Shown here: in pieces, positions 43,794 through 52,245 of the stretch
Numbering within the stretch: the first letter of the stretch is position 1
Layout of the letters: each line of letters opens with the position of its first letter
DNA from: Granulosicoccus sp045106475
GTDB lineage: Bacteria; Pseudomonadota; Gammaproteobacteria; Granulosicoccales; Granulosicoccaceae
Assembly (NCBI GenBank): GCA_045106475.1
Contig: JBGCEO010000035.1
Location: forward strand, 1 to 64,000
Length of the DNA stretch: 64,000 nucleotides
Direction of reading: 5' to 3'
Notes under the pieces: model-generated
The model's input: only the letters and a program-made list of their open reading frames with translations
What the model was told of the DNA's origin: nothing
Database searches by the model: none
Made by a program: the position numbers and the translations under genes

Positions 43794-44741
43794 TTGAATT
43801 TGACAGACTTTGGTAGTTATTTTGTAGGAGGTGAAGCTTACGCTTCGACTGCTATTGAACAAGAATGGCATGACAATGTCTCGAAAACATTGGCAGAAGA
43901 CCTGTCGTCTGGCTCCTTTGTCGCTGGGCAAGCCTGCATACAGTACTTCACGCCGAGGCTGAGGAACGACTTTCCGCCCATTGTGCTGGTGCAAAGCGCC
44001 GGTATGTCTGGAACATGCTGGCAGAATACACCTGACCAACGTAAGGGATGGATACATTATCTGATCGAAAGAGGTTTTGAAGTTCACGTTGTAGAGTCAG
44101 CCCATATAGGATGTTCAGACGTCAATCGGTATGGCCGGACTGAGTATTCCACCCAACGATCTGCGCAGGAAGCCTGGAGCTTTTACCGATTTGGCAAAGC
44201 AGAACATTATGCCGCACGTAGGTGCTTTGCCAGGCAGTTATTCCCGATAGAGCATTTAGAGAATTTCGCTCGATTTTTTTCGCCATACTCCGTAAACAGC
44301 AAACGGCAGCAGACGAAAACGCTGATAAAACTCCTTGAAATGCTGGGCAAATCCATCGTTATCGCTCACGGTGAGGGTGCGGACAGCAGTTTCGAGGCTG
44401 CATGTGCAGTGCCTGATAACCTCGCTGGATTGCTGGCCATAGAACCTCACACCGTGTCAGACAGACTGGAGGCAATGGACAAGATTCCGCTGGTAATCGT
44501 GCAAGGCGACTATCTTGATACCGATCCGGAGTGGGTACAACGCGCGACACAATGGAAAACAATCGTTCGCCATTTCAATCGCCAACAACACAGGGCTCAA
44601 ATCGTGAATCTACCTACTCATGTGGGGCCAGGTAATAGCCACTTCCCAATGATGGATAAGAACAATGAAGCATGCCTTGATAAAGCATTGTTGCCTCTCG
44701 TAGCGTTTTTGACGGGGAGTAATTCAGCACACTACAACTAA
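43794..44741 (+). CDS. Alpha/beta hydrolase-like protein
   Basis: The 315-residue product starts at TTG, the only start candidate before the conserved FGSYFVGGEAY, since an in-frame stop lies twelve bases upstream. It shows PPIVLVQSAGMSGTCWQNTPD, the nucleophile-elbow region IVIAHGEGADSSF (where Gly-x-Ser-x-Gly is changed to HGEGAD, so a classical Ser nucleophile is missing) and a C-terminal LPTHVGPGNSHFPMMD with a possible catalytic His. Function is unknown. Divergent LysR control suggests induction by a specific small molecule. Confidence 0.7.
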   Translation: MNLTDFGSYFVGGEAYASTAIEQEWHDNVSKTLAEDLSSGSFVAGQACIQYFTPRLRNDFPPIVLVQSAGMSGTCWQNTPDQRKGWIHYLIERGFEVHVVESAHIGCSDVNRYGRTEYSTQRSAQEAWSFYRFGKAEHYAARRCFARQLFPIEHLENFARFFSPYSVNSKRQQTKTLIKLLEMLGKSIVIAHGEGADSSFEAACAVPDNLAGLLAIEPHTVSDRLEAMDKIPLVIVQGDYLDTDPEWVQRATQWKTIVRHFNRQQHRAQIVNLPTHVGPGNSHFPMMDKNNEACLDKALLPLVAFLTGSNSAHYN

Positions 44742-44757
44742 ACACCAGATGATCAAA

Positions 44758-45702
44758 CTATATGTCCTGACAACTCAATCTGTAGCTATCATCAAGTTCG
44801 ACGGGTAGTACAAGACTACTAAACCGGGTAAGTTCATGTCTCCGACAGAATGCATGAAAAATGTCGGCACTCTTAACCAGCTCAGGGCTGTATTCAATAT
44901 GAAGTACGGGCTTACCTTGATCAATGAACACCTGTAGAAGATCACATTCGTCGTACAGTTCGCAAGATTCATTGACTGCAAAGTCGAATTCATCAACCAG
45001 TTTTTTTGCGTGATCAACGTTGTTTTTCAATCCAATGACCAGCCCTCTAGCATGAGCCTCTTGAGATAGAAACCGACTGAACATCAGTTGATCGTTGGCC
45101 GTCAGATTAAAGCCAGTAGAATTTATATAGCCATCCACGTTATCTGGATCGACTCCATCGCATCCTTTGGTCTGTGCCAGATCTAGACGCAACATCATAA
45201 TTCTTCTTATGGTATCGCTCCTGACATCCAGCCATCGTTCCCCGGGCCAGTTATCCAATTTTCGACCAATATCCGAATCAGCAAAATCCGAGGCATCGTT
45301 GCGCCAGGCTTCATGACTTCCAGCTGAGAAATAGCAAATCACTTTACGGTTTCGGCTTTTCAATAAAGCAATACTCTCAATGGAGGTATCGAACAGGTCG
45401 ACTATATAAAGGTCCACATCGTATTGGGTATTCAAGTTACCCTGAAGTTGTATCTGCCATTTAATTGATAATGGCACCTTGTAATGTGCCTGCTTTGACG
45501 CGGTTTGTAATGTCACCGTTTTCCGTGAGTCATCCGTCAAAGACAATCGCCCGTCTCTGGCAACATGCCGTTCAGTGGCTTGGGGAAAATGGCCATCTGA
45601 TCCAGAATTACTCTGATGCGCAGACAGGCACATCGTCGAGGAAAATAGACAGAGCACAACACATATCCGGATACCATTCATTTCCCTACAAACATGCCTC
45701 AC
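44758..45702 (-). CDS. GH114-like endo-alpha-1,4-polygalactosaminidase-family protein, secreted
   Basis: The 314-residue protein has a signal peptide (RICVVLCLFSSTMCLSAHQ). The body carries the family pattern WQIQLQG, YDVDLYIVDLFD, VICYFSAGSHEAWRND, WPGERWLDVRS, KGCDGVDPDNVDGYIN, GLVIGLKNN, FAVNESCELY and LHIEYSPE. Such TIM-barrel enzymes cleave alpha-1,4-galactosaminans in biofilm exopolysaccharides, though many family members are untested. The frame starts at GTG (45702, with AGGA upstream); an ATG at 45678 is an alternative. It lies three bases past a 24-bp tandem duplication and after the HupE-like gene on the same strand. Confidence 0.8.
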   Translation of the reverse strand: MRHVCREMNGIRICVVLCLFSSTMCLSAHQSNSGSDGHFPQATERHVARDGRLSLTDDSRKTVTLQTASKQAHYKVPLSIKWQIQLQGNLNTQYDVDLYIVDLFDTSIESIALLKSRNRKVICYFSAGSHEAWRNDASDFADSDIGRKLDNWPGERWLDVRSDTIRRIMMLRLDLAQTKGCDGVDPDNVDGYINSTGFNLTANDQLMFSRFLSQEAHARGLVIGLKNNVDHAKKLVDEFDFAVNESCELYDECDLLQVFIDQGKPVLHIEYSPELVKSADIFHAFCRRHELTRFSSLVLPVELDDSYRLSCQDI

Positions 45703-45704
45703 TG

Positions 45705-45752
45705 TATGTCCTGATCATAAATAACTCTTATGCCCTGATCATAAATAACTCT
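45705..45752. repeat. 24-bp tandem duplication
   Basis: The unit TATGTCCTGATCATAAATAACTCT (split here only to name it: TATGTCCTGATC then ATAAATAACTCT) occurs at 45705-45728 and again at 45729-45752 with one C-for-T change. It spans the gap between the HupE-like stop and the GH114-like start. Confidence 0.85.
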
Positions 45753-47064
45753 AGAGAGTGCTCAGTAGCCTCGTAACCCGCTCGCCAGTCCATACGGAGG
45801 CAATGGTTATCGCAGGAACCGCGATAACCCACTTCGTCAAGTTATGCCAGCGCTGGCTGTAACCCGCAATCATCCACATTACGGGCCACAACACTGCAAC
45901 TACTGCAAGCTGACCGAGCTCCACACCAATGTTAAAGGACAGCAGGCTAACCCAAACATTGCTGGATGAAAGGCCTAGAATTTCTCGCAGGACGAAAGAG
46001 AACCCCAAGCCGTGAAGCAACCCAATGCCAGCGGTTAAGAAAAAACTTGCGCCTCCTTGATGCTTTTGGTTTGATGAAGCCAAAGCAGAAATTGCCGCAT
46101 AGATTATCGATAGTGCTATTCCTGTTTCGACAGCTGCAATAAACCACTCACCGGACGGTACAAAACCAAAATACCCCAAAGAGAGCGTAATGCTATGTCC
46201 AATCGTGAATCCGGTAATTCGCCACGCGAGCCCTGTGATAGTGACAGCTCCAATAATCAGACAGGCGACATACATCAGATGATCGTAACCACCCAGGATA
46301 TGTCTCACGCCATCCCAAACAAAAGTAGCTGCAGCTGCCCAGCCGGATCTTGATATCTCTTGAGGCTCCAGCAACAATCCTGTGATTCTAAAAATTCGTT
46401 GGTCCTGCCCGTCATGATCCACAATCAGATTGGCAGTCTCTTCTTGGCCAGGAAGTCCAGGATTGAGCAAGCTACTAATCGCATAGCTATTTATCCGTTC
46501 ACCGATACGATAACGCAACTGAACATCAACGACCGTGTCGCCAACAAAAGGTGGTGGATTGGGTAGTTGAACAACATTTTTCTGAAACACCTGCCTGGCT
46601 TCTTCCAACGTGCTGAAAGGCGGTTGATCGTTACCTGTGAAAAGCCTAACGGCAATAAGCTCTGGAGACAGTGCATCTCCCGCATGCGATACCTGGTGAC
46701 CGTCGACGACCAATTGCCCAAGAGCGAGTGATTCTGATTCAACAGCGCTAGTATCAACATAATGCATGAGCTCCCCGTCCACCTCAGCATTGCTGGTAAA
46801 CGGAGCCGGTTCGCGCGTACCGTCCTGCTTTTCTTCACCCAATAGATTCGCTACCAGATAGGGCATGGGTAGGCGAATGTAGATATTCAAACCATCATCC
46901 AGATGCTCTACATGAATGATGCGAATGTTCAGATTGAGCTTGAAATGAGCCCATACTGTGGGTGAGAGAGTTGGCACAACAACGATGAGAGCCAGAAGTG
47001 CCCTCAACGCCCAGCGCCATTGGAAAAATGAAAATCGCAAAAGAGTATTCAGCTGCCTACACAA
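45751..47064 (-). CDS. HupE/UreJ-family 2 membrane protein
   Basis: The 437-residue protein has a signal-like N-terminal helix, an extracytoplasmic domain to about residue 235, and six C-terminal helices starting with WDGVRHILGGYDHLMYVACL, the HupE/UreJ_2 landmark, followed by GFTIGHSITL, VETGIALSIIY and GLLHGLGFSF. The conserved His and Asp residues suggest metal (nickel or other) handling, but no hydrogenase or urease gene is near. Its start is uncertain by a few codons; the first ATG gives a plausible export signal. Confidence 0.82.
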   Translation of the reverse strand: MCRQLNTLLRFSFFQWRWALRALLALIVVVPTLSPTVWAHFKLNLNIRIIHVEHLDDGLNIYIRLPMPYLVANLLGEEKQDGTREPAPFTSNAEVDGELMHYVDTSAVESESLALGQLVVDGHQVSHAGDALSPELIAVRLFTGNDQPPFSTLEEARQVFQKNVVQLPNPPPFVGDTVVDVQLRYRIGERINSYAISSLLNPGLPGQEETANLIVDHDGQDQRIFRITGLLLEPQEISRSGWAAAATFVWDGVRHILGGYDHLMYVACLIIGAVTITGLAWRITGFTIGHSITLSLGYFGFVPSGEWFIAAVETGIALSIIYAAISALASSNQKHQGGASFFLTAGIGLLHGLGFSFVLREILGLSSSNVWVSLLSFNIGVELGQLAVVAVLWPVMWMIAGYSQRWHNLTKWVIAVPAITIASVWTGERVTRLLSTL

Positions 47065-47137
47065 CTAACGCTCAATGTTTAAGTAATTAACATCAGCGAG
47101 CAACATACATCCTGCATGAGTTAATCAGTCTCATTGA

Positions 47138-47160
47138 AACAAGCCATCGGTTGGCTTGTT
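47138..47160 (-). terminator. Terminator hairpin of the MBL-fold gene
   Basis: AACAAGCC (47138-47145) pairs with GGCTTGTT (47153-47160) with a 7-base loop; the stem touches the stop codon of the leftward MBL gene and on that strand is followed by TTTC. Confidence 0.55.
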
Positions 47161-48085
47161 ACTCGGCAGTGACCATATTGTTAGAACCAAAATAGTACAC
47201 ATGGCCTTCTTTACCCTCGACATCAGCTTTGGTGATTACAACAGAGGGTGCGTCGAGCATTGTATGCTCGTGAGTCTCAGCCCACTCAGTAGCAGGCAAC
47301 AAGGTTGATGTATAAAACGTTGTCTCAGGAACAAGGTAGTGATGAGGGATAGCAATGTTAGCTTTGGTCATGGCAACAACCGAATCAGCCTGTTGATAAT
47401 CCAGAATGTGTCGCGAGCCATCCACAGGTACAAAGATCACGTCAACATCTCCCACCTGTTCCAGAATTTCGGCTGGTGGTTCAGGACGATTATCCCCCCA
47501 CATTAATAATCTCAGACCACCTGTTTCGATGACGTACATTGTGTTGTCCATGTGACGGTAGTTGTCCGTACAGGGATCCTCTCTACCCTCGAACTGTTTA
47601 ACGGCCTCGGTCCAGGGAATCAAGCCAGGAGCAACACACTGATGCTTATCCGCTAGCCCGATTATTCGTACATCTCCCAATTCGAATGTGCCGCCCATGC
47701 GATCCAACAACATGTTTGCATCTATTTTATCGAGTGCATCGTGATCAAAATGTGCATGAGTGGACATGCCTACATCCACTTCTGCCGCAGGAAACTCCAT
47801 TCGATACCAGAGCCCCCAGGCACCTGATGGGTCGTTACGCCAAGGGTCGACGATGATGGAGATTCCGCGAGGAGAGGTAATCTGGAACGAAGAGTTACTA
47901 AAGTACGCTATTTCGACTCCGTCAGTTGCCTCACGCGTGCCGCCCTCATTCTGAATCTGAATGATACGGTCATGATTCTTTCCTGATTTCCAGGAAGTCA
48001 GTCCCGTTTCCTGGGCTTGGGCGATGCCGAAAACTACGCCTCCAACTACTAGAGAGGCTAAAGCGCTCTTCTGCCAGTTTTTCAT
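47159..48085 (-). CDS. Periplasmic metallo-beta-lactamase-fold hydrolase
   Basis: A 308-residue protein with a signal peptide (SALASLVVGGVVFGIAQA). The zinc motif HAHFDH spans residues 110-115 (His110, His112, Asp114, His115), with later ligands likely in GDNRPEP and AIPHHYLVPE. It is closest in layout to UlaG/YcbL-like MBL proteins (L-shaped fold with VDPWRND before the metal motif). Substrate unknown. It is a single leftward gene. Confidence 0.8.
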   Translation of the reverse strand: MKNWQKSALASLVVGGVVFGIAQAQETGLTSWKSGKNHDRIIQIQNEGGTREATDGVEIAYFSNSSFQITSPRGISIIVDPWRNDPSGAWGLWYRMEFPAAEVDVGMSTHAHFDHDALDKIDANMLLDRMGGTFELGDVRIIGLADKHQCVAPGLIPWTEAVKQFEGREDPCTDNYRHMDNTMYVIETGGLRLLMWGDNRPEPPAEILEQVGDVDVIFVPVDGSRHILDYQQADSVVAMTKANIAIPHHYLVPETTFYTSTLLPATEWAETHEHTMLDAPSVVITKADVEGKEGHVYYFGSNNMVTAE

Positions 48086-48300
48086 GCGTTATACCCGGTT
48101 GAATAACTCAATTGGGAACTCCCAGAGTTCTGCTCGCGTGGAAGCAGCGCTCTGACACTAAAACGAACCGTTCGCGCTGTCAAGGCTGATGCGATCCAAC
48201 GGGGGAAACGAGTGATTCACGCATGGGATCCAGTGGATTAAAGAACCAACTAAATCGGAAAGCTGATCATTCTGTTCTCACTCCAATTCGCTAAAAAGTG

Positions 48301-48759
48301 CTACGGCAAAGGCAATGGAGTATTTTGTTTTAACACCTGCATGGATAAGTTCGACGTCACACTGTACAGGTCAACATCGGATACGATTTTCTTGTAGAGG
48401 TTGTCGAATTCCCGAGTGGAGCTGACCTGTACTTTGAGCAGATAATCGGTTTCACCCGATAAGCGGTGCGCTTCTACGATTTCAGGGTAGCGATTGATCA
48501 CGGCATTGAATTTGAGTAACCATTGTTCATTATGCTGGTTGGTTTTAATCGATATGAAAAAAGTCTCCCTCAGCCCGACCTTTTCCGCATCCAGCACCAC
48601 AACCTGCCTCTTGATAATACCGTCGCTATACAGTCGCTGCACCCGGTTCCAGGCGGCCGTTTTGGATACTCCGACAGACTTTGCCAACCGGTCTGTGGAT
48701 TGACTGGCATCTATTTGCAGCTGCTTCAGTAAGGCGCGATCTTTGTCGTCAATCGACAT
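48301..48759 (-). CDS. Lrp/AsnC-family transcriptional regulator
   Basis: The 152-residue protein has an N-terminal HTH (DKDRALLKQLQIDASQSTDR, SVGVSKTAAWNRVQRL) and a C-terminal RAM ligand-binding domain (VEAHRLSGETDYLLKVQV). It is divergent from the YeeE/YedE transporter gene across 160 AT-rich bases, so it is the likely regulator, perhaps sensing cysteine or another amino acid. Confidence 0.92.
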   Translation of the reverse strand: MSIDDKDRALLKQLQIDASQSTDRLAKSVGVSKTAAWNRVQRLYSDGIIKRQVVVLDAEKVGLRETFFISIKTNQHNEQWLLKFNAVINRYPEIVEAHRLSGETDYLLKVQVSSTREFDNLYKKIVSDVDLYSVTSNLSMQVLKQNTPLPLP

Positions 48760-48789
48760 TTATTCGTTCTCCCAATCAGCACAATATTA

Positions 48790-48800
48790 GAACAATGTTC
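48790..48800. promoter_or_regulatory. Possible Lrp-type operator
   Basis: GAACAATGTTC is a palindrome (5-bp arms around a central A) in the AT-rich gap between the Lrp-type gene and the YeeE/YedE gene. The motif ACAATATTA occurs on both sides (48781 and about 48830). Confidence 0.4.
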
Positions 48801-48919
48801 CTCGATTAGACACAAATACCAAATAAAAAACAATATTATTCATAATATCTTTAAATTTACAAAATAACGTTCATTATTGCAGGGAACTGACCATCTTAGC
48901 GCCAATGGGGTAGCTACAA

Positions 48920-49996
48920 ATGTTCGAACAACTCGGTTTTGAATCACTGTCACCGCTGGCCGCCTCAGCCATTTTCGGCATAGTGCTCGGCATCCTTTTT
49001 GGCATCGCTGCGCAAAGTTCACGCTTCTGTTTGCGCAGGGCATTGGCAGGTGCCAATTCACAACAACGCAGCAATGCACTATTGGTATGGCTGAGTGCGC
49101 TTGGTGTGGCGATAGCAGGAACACAACTCAGCGTCTATCTGGGCTGGATAGAATTCTCAGGGCACCGCCTGCACAGCGCAGAGCTTCCTATTCTGGCAAT
49201 CATGATCGGCGGAGTGTTGTTTGGTATCGGCATGATTCTGACGCGAGGCTGCGCCTCTCGGCTAACCGTGCTAGCTGGAAGCGGCAATTTGAGAGCCCTC
49301 TTTGTGCTACTGATTTTCGCAGTTGCAGCGCATGCAACACTTAAAGGCGTCTTAGCGCCTATCCGAACTATGTTGTCAGAGATAACTGTTCCTGCAAACG
49401 CAACTTTACAAACATTCATCGCTTCACCGACAACGGCATTAACGCTCTCGGTGATAACACTGTCTGCTGTAATTCTACTGTTTGTGCTGCGCCCCTCCCT
49501 TCGTGGACAACTGATCGGCGGTATCGCCATTGGGTTGCTCGTGGCAACTGGCTGGGTTGGAACCGGCTTGGTTTTGCAGGATGATTTTGACCCCATTACA
49601 TTCCAATCATTAACGTTTACCTCATCCACCACTGAATGGTTGTTTTGGAGCATTGCTTCCACGTCTATAGGCGCAGGCTTTGGAGTTGGCCTGTTATCAG
49701 GTGTTCTTATAGGTAGCGCCGGCTCTGCATTGGCTCGCTCAGAGTTTGAATGGGTATCATTCGAATCGTCGTCACAGACCGGTCGCTACATCGCCGGAGC
49801 GATCCTTATGGGTACTGGTGGTGTGTTGGCAGGGGGTTGTACTGTTGGTGCTGGTCTGAGCGGCGTATCCAGTTTAAGTGTATCAGCGCTTTTAGCCCTT
49901 GCTAGCATCGTGATCGGTGGCACCATCGCCAATGCGTTCTTGAACCGTGGCGAAACCGTTCAGACACCTATTGGATCTGTACCTGCCTCAGCATAA
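48920..49996 (+). CDS. YeeE/YedE-family sulfur (thiosulfate-type) transporter
   Basis: A 358-residue polytopic protein with about nine to ten helices. It has the conserved cysteines of the TsuA family: Cys37 in SSRFCLRRA, Cys111 in TRGCASR and the GGCTVGAGLSG near residue 308. These cysteines relay thiosulfate or a related sulfur species through the membrane. No TusA/YeeD-type partner gene is adjacent. It is divergent from an Lrp-type regulator, which suggests sulfur or amino-acid control. Confidence 0.88.
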   Translation: MFEQLGFESLSPLAASAIFGIVLGILFGIAAQSSRFCLRRALAGANSQQRSNALLVWLSALGVAIAGTQLSVYLGWIEFSGHRLHSAELPILAIMIGGVLFGIGMILTRGCASRLTVLAGSGNLRALFVLLIFAVAAHATLKGVLAPIRTMLSEITVPANATLQTFIASPTTALTLSVITLSAVILLFVLRPSLRGQLIGGIAIGLLVATGWVGTGLVLQDDFDPITFQSLTFTSSTTEWLFWSIASTSIGAGFGVGLLSGVLIGSAGSALARSEFEWVSFESSSQTGRYIAGAILMGTGGVLAGGCTVGAGLSGVSSLSVSALLALASIVIGGTIANAFLNRGETVQTPIGSVPASA

Positions 49997-50394
49997 TATT
50001 GCCGTGCAACGCATCATGTAGCTTTGTAGTTTCTCAACCGGGACATCCACCCCGATAGCGACTCAGGCGCAAGAGTGTTAGCGACAAGACGAGCGATATT
50101 TTACAGATCGCAAACCCATCTGTGCAGCAGGACTCCGCAGTTTCTCAGTCACAACTGCCCATAAAGCACTGGCTATTAATGCCCGTCGCCCTGGTAGCGT
50201 ACACTCTGCGCCCTTTCGGTTAAGTAGCAATTCCACACGCATCGGTTTTAACAAAACTAGTGCGCTTGTACGCTCTCCTTTATACCCTCTTAAAAAAATA
50301 ACAATCTCGCGGCTAAACTCAGATGACGACCTATACTCTCAGCACATCTCAGTAGTACACCTTTAATATAAACAGTGATTTACGGAAAAATACT
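49997..50394. other. 398-base gap without a recognised gene
   Basis: I found no open frame with family features, no RNA gene pattern and no strong hairpin. The last 120 bases are AT-rich and probably contain the promoter of the beta-barrel gene at 50395. Confidence 0.4.
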
Positions 50395-51060
50395 ATGCAA
50401 TTGTCAAGAATCGTACTCGCCTCTAGCCTGATACTGACCAGTATCTCGGCTCATGCTGACTGGTGGGGAACTCTAAGCGGACGCTCCGCTAATCCCGCCA
50501 ACTCACCTGGTCTGTCTGTAGAAGGTTCATTCACTACCAGTGGTGATTATCAGAATATCGGCGCACGTATCAACTACGGCGTCAATGAGGCGCTAACTAT
50601 TTACGGAGATTTTGGTCAGAGTGAATTCTTGGATGACGGCACCAGTTTTGGTGCAGGGGTTTTTTACTACCTTTCCAATTTGAGTGGTTCGGATGGTTTC
50701 CTAAGTGACAAAGACGTTGCCGTGCAAGCCAGCTATCACACTTCGTCGCTGGACGGCCGAGGATTCGATATCGATTTCTCGTCTTTGGGTGCAGCCTTAC
50801 TGCTCAGCCCCAAGAATGCATTCAACCCTGATAATGGAATGAATTGGTACGCCAATGCTGGCTTTACCAGATTGGCCTTTGATATTCCCCGTATCGATCT
50901 CGGCTTCGGTTTTGTTGCCGGAGGTGGCTCTGAAGATAGCATTGAGCTTCAACTAGGTGGCGGAATTTATCTGCCGATGGGCCCGGGAACACTGTATGCC
51001 GGTGCAGATTTGATCGATGAGTTTATCTTCGGCGTCGGATATCGATACGGTATCCAGTAG
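50395..51060 (+). CDS. Predicted outer-membrane beta-barrel protein
   Basis: The 221-residue protein has a signal peptide (IVLASSLILTSISAHA-DWW). The rest alternates polar and hydrophobic residues in short Gly-rich strands (NIGARINYGVNEALTIYGDF, FGAGVFYYL, LYAGADL) and ends with an aromatic-rich strand, IFGVGYRYGIQ, though without the canonical terminal Phe. An eight-strand barrel is plausible. It is monocistronic and closed by a strong hairpin. Confidence 0.65.
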   Translation: MQLSRIVLASSLILTSISAHADWWGTLSGRSANPANSPGLSVEGSFTTSGDYQNIGARINYGVNEALTIYGDFGQSEFLDDGTSFGAGVFYYLSNLSGSDGFLSDKDVAVQASYHTSSLDGRGFDIDFSSLGAALLLSPKNAFNPDNGMNWYANAGFTRLAFDIPRIDLGFGFVAGGGSEDSIELQLGGGIYLPMGPGTLYAGADLIDEFIFGVGYRYGIQ

Positions 51061-51069
51061 TACAAGACA

Positions 51070-51112
51070 GGCCCCTGGTTGTTTAGGTCTTGCCTCTTAA
51101 CAACCAGGGGCC
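51070..51112 (+). terminator. Strong stem-loop after the beta-barrel gene
   Basis: A perfect 14-bp stem is formed by 51070-51083 (GGCCCCTGGTTGTT) and 51099-51112 (AACAACCAGGGGCC) with a 15-base loop. No T run follows, but the stem length and position ten bases after the stop support transcript-end function. Confidence 0.7.
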
Positions 51113-51232
51113 ACTCATTACCCTACATGCGTGTGCAACAGCTGCACAGTATGCGAATGAAAACAACTAACAACAAGCTTTCAAGCATTAGATATTTAGA
51201 TCTATAGCCTCATCTTTAGGCATGAAGGCTTC

Positions 51233-52129
51233 TTAGGCCATCACGCAATCGTCTCTACGGAGTGCCTGGGCCAGACAGTGCACACCGCCCCCGCCAAGGG
51301 TGAACATAGACATATCAGGATCAAAAACCTCAAAACCAAGCGCGCGCATTTTTGCGTTGAGCTGAGTGGCACCCGACATAGAAAGCACTTTGTCATTTCC
51401 CAGAGAAACCAGGTTCACACCAAGATTCTTGGCCTCAACGTAAGGCACATCAACAAAATCAAAACCCCAGTCGCGTAATTGCTGTACCAACCAGGGCTCT
51501 ATAGCATCCAGACAGGCAACCAGTAGTTTTTTTGCCAGTGGAACAACCAGACCGTCCATATGAACAAATTCGCGGCTAATAGGCGCTGTTAGTGCTTCCC
51601 ACCCTTCTTGCCTGACAAAGTCCGCCACCTGTTCAGAGCCGGCTTGCTCCGAACGTTCACCACAAAATCCGATCAGAACCTTGCCGGGTTCGAGTATGAC
51701 AAAGTCTCCACCCTCGAAATGAGCTGCCGTGGCGTACTGCCAAATAGGAATGGAATTTTCTTGATAGAACTTAATAGCAGTAACGTAGTCTGCACGGCGT
51801 GGCTTTAGCTGCATATGGCAGATCAAAGCACCCCAAGGTGTCATTGCAGAGCTATCACGAGCAAAGAAATTACGGTGTAAGACGGGATCTGAATCAAGGT
51901 AATGGCAGCGCACTCCGTTTGACTCATAGATATCGACCATATGTGCGTGCTGTGACATAGCAAGCTGCAAGTCGAACTTCGCACCTGTTTTATGTGCATT
52001 TTGCAGAGTTCTGCCTATCAGCGGACCTGCTTCTACCCACTGGTAAAACTCAGGCACCCCTAACAGTACATCATGCAGTTGGGCATAGTCGTTGTTGATA
52101 CCCCACTTTTTTTTCTGTTCAACTTTCAT
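51233..52129 (-). CDS. Amidinotransferase/DDAH-fold enzyme (guanidino-group modifying)
   Basis: A 298-residue pentein-fold protein. The site residues are Asp92 in FARDSS, Glu139 in HFEGGDF, His190 in HMDGL and catalytic Cys285 in GGGGVHCLAQALRR. This arrangement is shared by dimethylarginine dimethylaminohydrolase, arginine deiminase-like enzymes and amidinotransferases, all of which form a Cys-amidino intermediate. Which reaction it performs is open. Its neighbourhood of two ureohydrolases and a dimethylglycine-dehydrogenase-like enzyme favours a methylated-arginine or guanidino compound. Confidence 0.85.
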   Translation of the reverse strand: MKVEQKKKWGINNDYAQLHDVLLGVPEFYQWVEAGPLIGRTLQNAHKTGAKFDLQLAMSQHAHMVDIYESNGVRCHYLDSDPVLHRNFFARDSSAMTPWGALICHMQLKPRRADYVTAIKFYQENSIPIWQYATAAHFEGGDFVILEPGKVLIGFCGERSEQAGSEQVADFVRQEGWEALTAPISREFVHMDGLVVPLAKKLLVACLDAIEPWLVQQLRDWGFDFVDVPYVEAKNLGVNLVSLGNDKVLSMSGATQLNAKMRALGFEVFDPDMSMFTLGGGGVHCLAQALRRDDCVMA

Positions 52130-52245
52130 CTAACTTATCCGGTTACCAAGGGTGAAGGAGTCAGCCACGCACTAAGTTCACGTCTACGTCTGCGTTTTAC
52201 TGCCATGCTTGTATTTTTGAAAACCCAATAATTTCGCACAAAAAA

